43,703 bases of DNA from NCBI GenBank assembly GCA_038203635.1, contig JBBRDT010000019.1, positions 1 to 43,703 on the forward strand, given 5' to 3'. The DNA is from DASRIA01 sp038203635 (GTDB lineage Bacteria > Actinomycetota > Thermoleophilia > Solirubrobacterales > JBBDJG01). Below the pieces are notes generated by a model that saw nothing but the letters and a program-made list of their open reading frames with translations, was not told where the DNA came from and ran no database searches. Both the position numbers and the translations under genes were made by a program. Position 1 is the first letter of the stretch, and each line of letters starts with the position of its first letter. Below are positions 1 to 7,924 of the stretch, piece by piece.

Positions 1-2
1 AC

Positions 3-146
3 GCACGGCTCTACGGCAGCTCAGCGGAGCGGGCCGGGCAGCTCGAAGGGTGGCTGACCCACTACAACTTCAGGCGTCCACACGGCTCCCTCGGCCACCG
101 AGCTCCGGTCACGAGGTTGAACAACCTGGTTGGGAACTACACCTAG
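3..146 (+). mobile_element. IS481-family transposase, C-terminal fragment (runs off the left edge)
   Basis: The frame is open from the window edge to TAG at 144-146 and encodes 47 residues. They include the DDE integrase tail HYNFRRPHGSLGHRAP and end in NNLVGNYT, which is the usual end of IS481-type transposases (RPHxxLGxxxP). The catalytic core lies upstream of the window, so completeness cannot be judged. It reads toward the hyp operon and ends about 180 nt before hypC. Family assignment rests on the C-terminal motif only. Confidence 0.75.
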
Positions 147-161
147 CTTCCTCTCCGGCCC

Positions 162-199
162 GGCCTGATGTCAGGCCTGTGACGCACGAACTACGCACA
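162..199. repeat. Palindrome and possible right end of the IS481-like element
   Basis: GGCCTGA (162-168) and TCAGGCC (171-177) form an inverted repeat with a 2-nt spacer just after the transposase stop. The sequence up to about 199 ends in CGCACA. Read on the other strand it starts TGTGCG, and a TGT start is common at IS481 ends. The partner end is outside the window, so the boundary is a guess. Confidence 0.3.
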
Positions 200-323
200 A
201 GGTTTCCTTAACGATTCACGCGCGTCTCGTTGAGGTGAAAGTGATACAACCCACGCAATCCGGCGCCCGACCCCGCAGTGGGGCCTGACGCGCACTTTCG
301 TGGACTTTGAGGGGGGACCCGAA

Positions 324-602
324 GTGTGCCTGGCAATCCCAGGGCAGATCATCGAGATGGTGGACGAGGCGAATCGTCTCGCCAAGGTCGATGTCGCGGG
401 GGTGCGCCGGAACGTCAACATCGGCCTGCTGGATTCCGACGGCGAGGGAGTGGTGCCCGGCGACTGGGTCCTGATCCACGTCGGCTTCGCGATCTCGCAG
501 GTCGACGAGGACGAGGCGCTCGCGACGCGCCGCCTGCTCGAGCGCATGGGCGAGGCGTACGAGCAGGAGCTCGAGGAGCTGAAGGCAAGCGTGATCGAAT
601 GA
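324..602 (+). CDS. hypC: Hydrogenase maturation chaperone HypC
   Basis: HypC is a small OB-fold chaperone that works with HypD to build the Fe(CN)2CO unit and deliver it to the hydrogenase large subunit precursor. The 92-residue product starts Met-Cys-Leu-Ala-Ile-Pro-Gly; Cys2 is the essential residue of the family. GTG at 324 is therefore chosen over the in-frame GTG at 300, which would bury that Cys. A purine-rich stretch (309-316) acts as ribosome site. PGDWVLIHVGFA is the conserved central motif. It is the first gene of the hyp operon, 14 nt ahead of a second HypC-like gene. The length is normal for the family. Confidence 0.95.
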   Translation: MCLAIPGQIIEMVDEANRLAKVDVAGVRRNVNIGLLDSDGEGVVPGDWVLIHVGFAISQVDEDEALATRRLLERMGEAYEQELEELKASVIE

Positions 603-615
603 GCAGCGTGACCTG

Positions 616-846
616 ATGGCCGAGCACCCTCCCGCCCCCTGCGTCGACGACCACTGCATCACCTGCGGCGACGAGGGAGTGGCGATGAGGGTGGTCGCGG
701 TGGACGAGTCGCGTGGCCTCGCGCTGTGCGAGGAGGCGGAGGGCTCGCGCAGCACGGTCGAGATCGGATTGGTGGACGCAGCGCCGGGTGACCGGCTGCT
801 CGTGCACGCCGGCACCGCGCTCGTGCGGCTCGAGGCGGCGGCGTGA
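616..846 (+). CDS. Second, divergent HypC/HupF-family chaperone with CxTCG motif
   Basis: This 76-residue protein keeps the HypC core (VEIGLVDAAPGDRLLVHAGTALVRLE) but lacks the usual Met-Cys start. In its place is an N-terminal block with Cys9, Cys14 and Cys17 (CVDDHCITCGDEG). ATG at 616 is the only sensible start, and the stop overlaps hypD by four bases (GTGA, 843-846), so the two are translationally coupled. By context it is probably a partner of HypD, or a chaperone specific to one hydrogenase. The Cys block could bind metal or give a differently placed functional Cys; that is inference. Confidence 0.8.
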   Translation: MAEHPPAPCVDDHCITCGDEGVAMRVVAVDESRGLALCEEAEGSRSTVEIGLVDAAPGDRLLVHAGTALVRLEAAA

Positions 847-1958
847 AATACGTCGACGAGTACCGGGACGCCGGTCTGGGGCGCGCTCTCGCAGGAGAGA
901 TCCTCGCCACGGTCGAGAGCGGCCGCCACTACAAGGTGATGGAGGTGTGCGGCGGGCACACGCACTCGATCTACAAGTACGGCGTCGACGATCTGCTGCC
1001 GGAGAACGTCGAGCTGGTGCACGGGCCGGGCTGCCCCGTGTGCGTCATCCCGATGGGCCGCGTCGACGACGGCATCGCGATCGCGCACCAGCCGGGCGTG
1101 ATCTTCGCCTGCTTCGGCGACATGATGCGGGTGCCGGGCTCCGAGGGGACGCTGCTGGATGCGAAGGCCGAGGGCGCGGACGTGCGCATGGTCTACTCGC
1201 CGCTCGACGCGCTGCGGCTGGCCAAGCAGAACCCCGACCGCGAGGTCGTGTTCTTCGCGATCGGCTTCGAGACCACCGCGCCGTCGACCGCGCTCACGCT
1301 GAAGCGCGCGAAGGCCGAGGGTGTGCCGAACTTCTCGTGCGTGTGCAACCACGTGACGATCGTGCCCCCGCTGCGCGCCCTGCTCGAGTCGCCGGACCTG
1401 CGGCTCGACGGGTTCATCGGCCCGGGGCATGTCTCCACGGTCGTCGGCGCGCGCCCCTTCAATTTCATCCCCGCGGACTACGGCCGGCCGGTGGTCGTCG
1501 CAGGCTTCGAGCCGCTCGACATCCTGCAGGCGATCCACATGATCCTGGTCCAGCTCCGCGAAGGGCGCTGTGAGGTCGAGAACCAGTACAAGCGTGTCGT
1601 CCCCTGGGAGGGCAACATGAAGGCGCTCCAGGTGATGTCGGAGGTCTTCGAGCTGCGCCCCCACTTCGAGTGGCGCGGGCTCGGCTTCATCTCGCAGAGC
1701 GCGCTGCGGCTTTCGGACGCCTATGCCGACTTCGACGCCGAGCAGCGGTTCAGCACGCCCGGCGTGCGGGTCGCAGACCCCAAGGCATGCCAGTGCGGCG
1801 AGGTGCTGAAGGGCGTGATCAAGCCGTGGGAGTGCAAGGTGTTCGGCACCGCGTGCACGCCCGAGCACGCGATCGGTACGTGCATGGTGTCGCCCGAGGG
1901 CGCGTGCGCCGCCTACTACAACTACGGCCGCTTCGCCCGTGAGCGGGCAGTCGTATGA
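843..1958 (+). CDS. hypD: Hydrogenase maturation protein HypD
   Basis: HypD is the [4Fe-4S] scaffold on which, with HypC, the Fe(CN)2CO moiety is assembled. The 371-residue product has every family hallmark. CGGHTHSIYKYG carries Cys36, GPGCPVCV carries Cys64 and Cys67, ETTAPSTA lies mid-protein, and the C-terminal cluster-binding Cys series (CQCGEVLKG, then ECKVFGTACTPEHAIGTC) is intact. The GTG start overlaps the preceding stop (GTGA) and the TGA stop overlaps the hypE start (ATGA, 1955-1958), so the operon is tightly coupled. Its length matches the family. Confidence 0.97.
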   Translation: MKYVDEYRDAGLGRALAGEILATVESGRHYKVMEVCGGHTHSIYKYGVDDLLPENVELVHGPGCPVCVIPMGRVDDGIAIAHQPGVIFACFGDMMRVPGSEGTLLDAKAEGADVRMVYSPLDALRLAKQNPDREVVFFAIGFETTAPSTALTLKRAKAEGVPNFSCVCNHVTIVPPLRALLESPDLRLDGFIGPGHVSTVVGARPFNFIPADYGRPVVVAGFEPLDILQAIHMILVQLREGRCEVENQYKRVVPWEGNMKALQVMSEVFELRPHFEWRGLGFISQSALRLSDAYADFDAEQRFSTPGVRVADPKACQCGEVLKGVIKPWECKVFGTACTPEHAIGTCMVSPEGACAAYYNYGRFARERAVV

Positions 1959-3055
1959 GCGCTACAGAGCACACCGCGGTGACCGGACGCGAGCAGCGGA
2001 TCCTCGACATCATCGAAACCGCGCGCGGCAAGCGCCCGAAGTTCAAGGACACCCAGATCACGATGGCGCACGGCGCCGGCGGCAAGGCGACGCAGACCCT
2101 GATCGAGGGGTTGTTCGTCCCGGCGCTCGGCGCCGAGAGCCTGGAGCAACTCGGCGACGCGGGCAACGTCACGATCGACGGCACCGGCCTCGCGCTCACC
2201 ACCGACAGCTTCGTTGTGAAGCCCATTCGGTTCCCAGGTGGCTCGATCGGCGAGCTCGCCGTCAACGGAACCGTCAACGACCTCGCCGTCTCGGGCGCGC
2301 GCCCGCACGCATTGAGCCTGTCCCTGATCCTGGAAGAGGGATTGGCCGCCGACGTTCTGCGCGCCGAAGTGGAGGCCATCGCGGACGCCGCCCGAGCGGC
2401 AGGGGTCGAGATCGTGACCGGCGACACGAAGGTCGTCGAGCGCGGCCACGCCGACCAGATGTACATCTGCACGACCGGCCTCGGCAGGCTCGATCCGCGT
2501 GCGCGCCTTTCGCCCCGCGCGCTGCGGCCGGGAGACCGCGTTTTCGTCTCCGGGCCCGTGGGCGAGCACGGCACGGCCATCATGCTCGCCCGCGGCGAGC
2601 TCGGCCTCGACGCCGAGATCGAGTCGGACACCTGCTCGCTGTGGCCGGCCGTGGATGCACTGCTGGATACAGCCGGTCCTTCGGTGCGGTGCATGCGCGA
2701 CGCGACCCGCGGTGGTGTCGCGTCGGTGCTGAACGAGCTTGCGCGCGCATCCGGCGTCGCGATGGTCGTGGACGAGGCGGCGGTGCCGGTCCACCCCGCG
2801 GTCGCGGGCGCTTCGGAGTTGCTGGGCATCGACCCGCTGTACGTGGCCAACGAGGGGAAGTTCATCGCGTTCGTGGCGCCCGAGGCAGCGGACGGCGCGA
2901 TCGCCGCGCTGCGATCGGTGCCGGGGTGCGAGCGCGCCGCCGAGATCGGCGAGGTCAAGACCGAGCCGCCCGGCATGGTGCTGGTCGAGACCGCGTTCGG
3001 CGGGCGGCGTGTGATGGACCAGCTGGTGGGCGACCCGCTGCCGAGGATCTGCTGA
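1955..3055 (+). CDS. hypE: Carbamoyl dehydratase HypE
   Basis: HypE dehydrates the carbamoyl group that HypF attaches to its C-terminal Cys, giving a thiocyanate that supplies CN to the active-site iron. The 366-residue product belongs to the PurM/ThiL/SelD fold: MAHGAGGKATQTLI, TTDSFVVKPIRFPGG, NGTVNDLAVSGARP and TRGGVASVLNELA are visible. It ends Pro-Arg-Ile-Cys, so the acceptor Cys is the last residue as required. There is an N-terminal extension of about 35 residues before the conserved domain. The start overlaps the hypD stop (ATGA), and hypA follows after 12 nt. Confidence 0.97.
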   Translation: MSATEHTAVTGREQRILDIIETARGKRPKFKDTQITMAHGAGGKATQTLIEGLFVPALGAESLEQLGDAGNVTIDGTGLALTTDSFVVKPIRFPGGSIGELAVNGTVNDLAVSGARPHALSLSLILEEGLAADVLRAEVEAIADAARAAGVEIVTGDTKVVERGHADQMYICTTGLGRLDPRARLSPRALRPGDRVFVSGPVGEHGTAIMLARGELGLDAEIESDTCSLWPAVDALLDTAGPSVRCMRDATRGGVASVLNELARASGVAMVVDEAAVPVHPAVAGASELLGIDPLYVANEGKFIAFVAPEAADGAIAALRSVPGCERAAEIGEVKTEPPGMVLVETAFGGRRVMDQLVGDPLPRIC

Positions 3056-3067
3056 GGGAGGCGGCGG

Positions 3068-3445
3068 ATGCACGAGCTCGCGATAGCGCAGTCGGTGGTG
3101 ACGATCGCGGACCGGCATGCGGACGGTCGCCGCGTTGCGAGCGTCCAGCTGAAGGTCGGGCACCTGCGCCAGGTGGTCCCATCCGCGCTGACGTTCGCGT
3201 TCGAGCTCGTCGCCGAAGGCACGGCGCTCGATGGAGCGCAGCTGCAAATCGAGGTCGTGCCCGCCGCAGGTGCCTGCCGGACGTGCGGCGCGGACACGAT
3301 CCTCCCGGACTTTCCCCTTTGCTGCGCGCAGTGCGGGAGTTGTGACATCGAGGTGACCAGGGGCGAAGAGCTGCTGGTCGACTCGCTCGAGCTCGAAGAG
3401 CCGATCTTGCAAGCGAATTCCGTGAATGGAGGCGGCTATGGCTGA
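3068..3445 (+). CDS. hypA: Hydrogenase nickel incorporation protein HypA
   Basis: HypA is the zinc-containing nickel metallochaperone that hands Ni to the large subunit together with HypB. The 125-residue product starts Met-His-Glu-Leu, with His2 as nickel ligand. It carries a zinc site of the CxxC...CxxC type (Cys70, Cys73, Cys86, Cys89), flanked by two extra Cys (85 and 92). GGAGGCGG lies just upstream of ATG 3068. The last 8 nt overlap the next small gene in another frame. It is slightly longer than typical HypA (about 115 residues) because of a Gly-rich tail. Confidence 0.95.
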   Translation: MHELAIAQSVVTIADRHADGRRVASVQLKVGHLRQVVPSALTFAFELVAEGTALDGAQLQIEVVPAAGACRTCGADTILPDFPLCCAQCGSCDIEVTRGEELLVDSLELEEPILQANSVNGGGYG

Positions 3446-3572
3446 GGGAGTCCAAGGCGTCGAAGGCTGGGTGTTCCTCGGCTTGCTGGCGTTGCTCGTG
3501 CTGGTCGGGCTGATGGTTTTCATCGCTTCGCTGCCGGACATCCGGCGGTACAGCAAAGTCAGGCAGATGTAG
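3438..3572 (+). CDS. Small single-span membrane protein between hypA and hypB (DUF6893-like)
   Basis: ATG 3438 opens a 44-codon frame ending at TAG 3570-3572. The product has a short acidic N-terminus (MAEGVQGVEG), one hydrophobic helix at about residues 11-31, and a basic end SLPDIRRYSKVRQM. A SLPDxxRYxxxRxM tail after one helix is what I recall for the actinobacterial DUF6893 small proteins; this is from memory and unverified. It overlaps hypA by 8 nt (GGAGGCGG lies 5 nt before its ATG), and AGGAGG at its own end serves hypB, so it is embedded in the operon. The function is unknown; a membrane-linked role in hydrogenase maturation is inferred from position. Confidence 0.75.
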   Translation: MAEGVQGVEGWVFLGLLALLVLVGLMVFIASLPDIRRYSKVRQM

Positions 3573-3581
3573 GAGGGGTTG

Positions 3582-4262
3582 GTGCACAAGACCAAGATCA
3601 GAGTCGTCGAGGACGCGCTCGACGCGAACAACACGATTGCCCGGGCGAACCGCGACGACTTCGATCGCGACGCGGTCACGGTCGTGAACATGATGAGCGC
3701 CCCGGGCGCAGGCAAGACCTCACTGCTCGAACGCACGGTGGGCAGCCTCGACGGGCTGCGCGTCGGGGTGCTGGAGGGCGATGTGCAGGGCAGCATGGAC
3801 GCAGACCGGCTCGCGAGCCTGCACGTCCCCGTCACGCAGATCAATACCGACCCGGGCTTCGGTGGCGAGTGTCACCTCGACGCGAACATGGTTCGCTCCG
3901 CGATTCCGTCGCTGCCCCTGGACAAGATCGACCTGCTTGTGATCGAAAACGTCGGCAACCTGGTGTGCCCCGCAGAGTTCCGCGTGGGCGAGGACGTGCG
4001 CGTGATGGTGTCGTCCGTGACCGAGGGCGAGGACAAGCCGCTGAAGTACCCGCTGATGTTCCGGACGTGCGAGCTCATCCTCGTCAACAAGGTCGACCTT
4101 CTGCCCCATCTGGATTTCGACCTCGAGCGCTTCCTCCACAACCTCGCCAAGGTGAACCCGGGCGTCGAGAAGATGCTGGTCAGCGCCCGCACCGGCGAGG
4201 GCGTAGAGGAGTGGCGTGAATGGCTGACGCGCACGGCCCAGCGGGCCGCGGCGCCCGCGTGA
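3582..4262 (+). CDS. hypB: Hydrogenase nickel incorporation GTPase HypB
   Basis: HypB is a SIMIBI-class GTPase driving nickel transfer to the hydrogenase large subunit. The 226-residue product has the P-loop SAPGAGKTS (residues 39-47), the metal-site motif GGECHLDA, the switch region with ENVGNL, and NKVDLLP for guanine specificity. The N-terminal CxxCGC nickel site and His-rich stretch of some HypB proteins are absent, so only the G-domain metal site remains. GTG 3582 is preferred over TTG 3579 because AGGAGG (3571-3576) is then 5 nt away. The stop overlaps the next gene by four bases (GTGA). Confidence 0.95.
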   Translation: MHKTKIRVVEDALDANNTIARANRDDFDRDAVTVVNMMSAPGAGKTSLLERTVGSLDGLRVGVLEGDVQGSMDADRLASLHVPVTQINTDPGFGGECHLDANMVRSAIPSLPLDKIDLLVIENVGNLVCPAEFRVGEDVRVMVSSVTEGEDKPLKYPLMFRTCELILVNKVDLLPHLDFDLERFLHNLAKVNPGVEKMLVSARTGEGVEEWREWLTRTAQRAAAPA

Positions 4263-5467
4263 CGCACGCGACCGCGCCCGAGCCACTCACCCGGCGCATC
4301 GACGAGCTGCTCGTCCGGCGCACACACGCGAACGCGCAGTTCTTCGAGGAAAACGCCGAGCGGATCGCCCGCCTGTGCCATTCCATGGCGGAGCGATTCG
4401 CGCGCGGTGGACGGTTGGTGGCCTTCGGTGAATCCCCGGCGGACCGCTCCGACGTGCGACACGTCGCCGTCGAGTTCGTGCATCCCGTGATCGTCGGCAA
4501 ACGGGCGCTGCCGGCGGTCGGCCTCGCGAGCGAAGGCGGGTCGCTGACCGACCAGGTGCGCCTCCTGGTCGAGCAGGACGACATCGCGATCGCCTTTGGC
4601 GCCCAGGGCGCCGAGACGGCGCGCGCCCTGCGCCTGGCCGGGGAGCGCGGATGCCTCACGATCGCGTTCGCCCCCGTGGGAGCCCAGTGGGAGTTCCCGC
4701 CACCGGTGGACGACCCGTTCGTGCAGCAGGAGCTGGTCGAGACGCTCTACCACGTGCTGTGGGAGCTCGTGCACGTGTTCTTCGAGCATCGCGGGCTGCT
4801 CGAAGGACGCGACCGGGGCGCGGTCCACGACGCGGGGGCCTCGAGCTTCCTCTATCCCTTCCTGGGCGAGCGCGAGACCGATCTGGACGCGGTTGTCGGT
4901 GATGTGCGCGCCTCTGTGCTGATGAAGGCGAATGAGGTTGCCGAGCTGCGACGGCAGACCCTCGACGAGAGCGGCGACCAGCTGATCGCCGCGGCGGCGG
5001 CGCTGCGCCGCATGTTCGAGTCGGGAGGTCGTCTGTTCGCGCTCGGCAACGGAGGATCGGCGACCGACGCGATGGACGTCGTGGCGGACTTCCGGCAGGC
5101 CCGCGCCGGCTGGCCCGCGCGCCCTGCGGTCGACCTCACCGAAAACGCGGCGATCCTCACCGCGATCGCCAACGACATCGGCGTCGACGCGATCTTCCAG
5201 CGTCAGGTGATCGCCCACGGCCGCGAGGACGACGCGCTGATCGCACTGTCCACCAGCGGCAACTCGATCAACGTCATCGAGGCCCTGGTCGAGGCCCGCC
5301 GCCGGGGGATGTGCACGATCGCACTGGTCGGCTATGACGGCGGGCGCATCGCCGACGAAGGGATCGCCGACCACGTGATCGTGACCCGCTCCCAGCACAT
5401 CCCCCGGATCCAGGAGGCGCAGGCGAGCGCCTACCACGTCCTGCGAGAGCTCGTGGAGGCGGTCTGA
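4259..5467 (+). CDS. Tandem SIS-domain protein, GmhA (phosphoheptose isomerase)-like, in the hyp operon
   Basis: This 402-residue protein has two sugar-isomerase (SIS) folds. The N-terminal one (about residues 20-170) is degenerate. The C-terminal one (about 230-402) is GmhA-like, with GNGGSATDAM, ALSTSGNSINVIEAL, GYDGGRIADEGIADHVI and RIQEAQASAYHVL. Aligned by eye to E. coli GmhA as I remember it, His61 and Glu65 both read Asp while His180 is kept, so heptose isomerisation is doubtful. GTG 4259 overlaps the hypB stop, making it better than the ATG at 4220; its own stop overlaps the hypF start by one base. Its place between hypB and hypF argues for a hydrogenase-linked role. Function unknown. 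Confidence 0.85.
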   Translation: MTHATAPEPLTRRIDELLVRRTHANAQFFEENAERIARLCHSMAERFARGGRLVAFGESPADRSDVRHVAVEFVHPVIVGKRALPAVGLASEGGSLTDQVRLLVEQDDIAIAFGAQGAETARALRLAGERGCLTIAFAPVGAQWEFPPPVDDPFVQQELVETLYHVLWELVHVFFEHRGLLEGRDRGAVHDAGASSFLYPFLGERETDLDAVVGDVRASVLMKANEVAELRRQTLDESGDQLIAAAAALRRMFESGGRLFALGNGGSATDAMDVVADFRQARAGWPARPAVDLTENAAILTAIANDIGVDAIFQRQVIAHGREDDALIALSTSGNSINVIEALVEARRRGMCTIALVGYDGGRIADEGIADHVIVTRSQHIPRIQEAQASAYHVLRELVEAV

Positions 5468-7764
5468 TGAAGGTCGCGCCCGCGACCGGGAGGCGACGGA
5501 TCCGGGTTCGTGTCGAGGGCGTCGTGCAGGGTGTCGGTTTCCGGCCGTACGTGTTCAGGCTCGCCACCGAGCTGGAGCTCGGTGGTTTCGTGCTCAACGA
5601 CGAGCACGGAGTCCTGGCCGAGGTAGAGGGCAACGCTTCACAGCTGGACCGGTTCGTCGCACGCCTCCCCCGCGAGACGCCACGGATGGCGGTGGTCGAG
5701 CACATCGGGGTCGCCTCCGTGGCGGCGCAGGCGCAGACCAGCTTCACGATCGCCCCGAGCAGGCGCACCGGCGATCCGGATGCCCTCGTGTCACCGGACA
5801 CGGCGACCTGCGACGAGTGCCTCGCCGAGCTCTTCGATCCTGCCGACAGGCGGTTCCGGTATCCGTTCCTCAACTGCACGAACTGCGGGCCGCGCTTCAC
5901 CATCGTGCGCGGTGTGCCGTACGACCGGCCCCTCACGACGATGGCCGGCTTCGAAATGTGCCCGTCCTGCCGCAGGGAGTACGACGATCCCCGCGATCGC
6001 CGGTTCCACGCCCAGCCCAACGCCTGTCCGGTATGCGGTCCTGCGGTGCGGCTTCTCGATCGGCGCGGCGTGCGGGTGGAGGCCCACGGCGCCCGCGACG
6101 ACGTGGAGGCTGCGGCGCGCGCGCTGCTCGACGGCTCGATCGTGGCCGTAAAGGGCATCGGCGGCTTCCATCTCGCCTGCCGGGCGGACAGCGAGCGCGC
6201 CGTCGCGACGCTGCGCAGCCGCAAGCACCGCGAGGACAAGCCCTTCGCCCTGATGGTTCCGAGCCTCGACGCCGCCCGTGCGCTTGCCGACCTGGATGCG
6301 ACCGAGCTGCCCGTGCTCGCCGGCCCTGAGCGCCCGATCGTGATCGCCCCGCGGAACGAGGGGGCTGCGGTCGCGCCCTCGGTTGCACCACACTCGCGGG
6401 AGATCGGCGTGATGCTGCCGTACTCGCCGCTGCATCACCTGCTGCTCGCTGATGCTCCGACTCCCCTCGTGATGACGAGCGGCAACGTGTCCGACGAGCC
6501 GATCGCCTACCGCGACGAAGACGCTCTCGACCGCCTCGCTGCGATCGCCGACCTGTTCCTCGTGCACGACCGTCCCATCGAGACCAGGACCGACGACTCG
6601 GTGCTGCGCGCGGCCACCGTGGGCGATCGCCGCCGCACGCTGATGCTGCGGCGCTCGCGCGGGTACGTGCCCGACAGCGTCGCGCTACCGCTCGACGTGA
6701 CACGGCCGGTGCTCGCGTGCGGTGCAGAGCTGAAGAACACGTTCTGCGTCGCCAAAGGCAGGCGCGCGTGGGTCGGACACCACGTCGGGGACCTCTCCAA
6801 CTACGAGACGCTCGTGTCGTTCCAGCAGGGCATCGGCCATTTCGAGCGGCTGTTCGCGGTCGCTCCAGAGGTGGTCGCCCACGACCTTCACCCCCGCTAC
6901 CTGTCGACCGCATACGCGCTCGAGCGCGAGGACGTCGATCACGTTGGCATACAGCACCACCACGCCCATCTGGCGGCATGCCTGGCCGAGCACGGTGAGA
7001 CGGGACCGGCGATCGGCGCGATCTACGACGGCACCGGGTACGGGACCGACGGCACCGTGTGGGGCGGCGAGTTGCTCTACGGCGATCTGCGCCATTTCGA
7101 ACGCATCGGGCACCTCCATCCGGTGCGGATGCCCGGCGCCGAGCAGGCCATCCGAGAGCCATGGCGCATGGCATGTTCGTGGCTGGTGGAAGCGCTCGGC
7201 GGCTGCCCCGACGCTCCCCCTGCGCTTGCGGTGTCGGTCGAGCAGCGGCGTTGGGAGGCCGTCGCCGAGCTCGCGCGCGGCGGCCTCGCCTCGCCGCTCA
7301 CCTCGAGCGCCGGGCGGCTCTTCGACGCCGTCGCGGCGCTCTGCGGGATTCGCACTCGGGTCAACTACGAAGGTCAGGCGGCGGCCGAGCTCGAGGCTGT
7401 CGCAGACCGGGGTGAGCGGGGCAGCTACCCCCTACCGTTCCGGACACCGGTGCTGGATGCCAGAGAGACGGTGCTCGCAGTCTCACGCGAAATGCAGGCC
7501 GGCGTCCCCGTCGGGATCGTGTCCGCACGGTTCCACAACTCGCTCGCGCGTGCCACCGCGAGGGCCTGTGCCGATGCTGCCGAGCGTCACGCGGTCACCC
7601 ACGTCGTGCTGTCGGGCGGCGTCTTCCAGAACGCGCTTCTGCTCGAGCGCACGACACGGGGCCTGGCGGAGCGGGGCATGACGGTGCTCGTTCCCCGGCG
7701 CCTGCCGCCGAATGACGGCGGCATCTCCTATGGCCAGGCGGCCGTGGCAGCCAGCCTTACCTGA
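5467..7764 (+). CDS. hypF: Carbamoyltransferase HypF
   Basis: HypF uses carbamoyl phosphate and ATP to carbamoylate the C-terminal Cys of HypE, the first step of cyanide ligand synthesis. All four domains are present in the 765-residue product. The acylphosphatase domain spans residues 12-95 (VQGVGFRPYV). Two zinc fingers follow (Cys115/118 with Cys137/140, and Cys165/168 with Cys187/190). The YrdC-like domain spans about 205-390 (KGIGGFHLAC, TSGNVSDEPI). The Kae1-like domain runs to the end (HHHAHLAA, DGTGYGTDGTVWGGE, LSGGVFQNALL, NDGGISYGQA). It is the last gene of the coupled operon. Confidence 0.97.
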   Translation: MKVAPATGRRRIRVRVEGVVQGVGFRPYVFRLATELELGGFVLNDEHGVLAEVEGNASQLDRFVARLPRETPRMAVVEHIGVASVAAQAQTSFTIAPSRRTGDPDALVSPDTATCDECLAELFDPADRRFRYPFLNCTNCGPRFTIVRGVPYDRPLTTMAGFEMCPSCRREYDDPRDRRFHAQPNACPVCGPAVRLLDRRGVRVEAHGARDDVEAAARALLDGSIVAVKGIGGFHLACRADSERAVATLRSRKHREDKPFALMVPSLDAARALADLDATELPVLAGPERPIVIAPRNEGAAVAPSVAPHSREIGVMLPYSPLHHLLLADAPTPLVMTSGNVSDEPIAYRDEDALDRLAAIADLFLVHDRPIETRTDDSVLRAATVGDRRRTLMLRRSRGYVPDSVALPLDVTRPVLACGAELKNTFCVAKGRRAWVGHHVGDLSNYETLVSFQQGIGHFERLFAVAPEVVAHDLHPRYLSTAYALEREDVDHVGIQHHHAHLAACLAEHGETGPAIGAIYDGTGYGTDGTVWGGELLYGDLRHFERIGHLHPVRMPGAEQAIREPWRMACSWLVEALGGCPDAPPALAVSVEQRRWEAVAELARGGLASPLTSSAGRLFDAVAALCGIRTRVNYEGQAAAELEAVADRGERGSYPLPFRTPVLDARETVLAVSREMQAGVPVGIVSARFHNSLARATARACADAAERHAVTHVVLSGGVFQNALLLERTTRGLAERGMTVLVPRRLPPNDGGISYGQAAVAASLT

Positions 7765-7825
7765 GCGCGATTGCGTCCCACCACAGGGGGTAGGCGAACC
7801 GTAGACGCACAACCGAGGAGGCGTG

Positions 7826-7924
7826 ATGGCGAAGAGCATCCATGAGCAGGTAGTCCTCTCAGACGGCTTCGACCTCGCGGTCGATGCGTCGTTGAGGGAT
7901 CTCGGCGTCGCGGTGGCCCGCTAG
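7826..7924 (+). pseudogene. 32-codon ORF resembling the start of a DUF302-type protein; possibly truncated
   Basis: GAGGAGG (7815-7821) precedes ATG 7826. The 32-residue product (MAKSIHEQVVLSDGF..., then DLAVDASLRDLGVAVAR) resembles the opening beta-alpha unit of DUF302 proteins, in which a xFDxAVxxLxxxLxxxGxxV pattern is usual, but it stops there at TAG. The stop overlaps that of the convergent ABC1 kinase gene in a CTAG. It may be a gene cut short by deletion, a real small protein, or chance. The good ribosome site favours a once functional start. Confidence 0.35.

Noticed and set aside
216..1868. Long minus-strand open frame (550 codons) across hypC-hypD
   Set aside because: It is antisense to well conserved hypC and hypD, its product has Arg/His/Leu-rich composition typical of GC-rich shadow frames, and it shows no domain.
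4259..5467. Assignment as heptose-phosphate isomerase gmhA for LPS synthesis
   Set aside because: The organism appears to be an actinobacterium, no other heptose genes are near, the gene lies inside the hyp operon and key residues differ.
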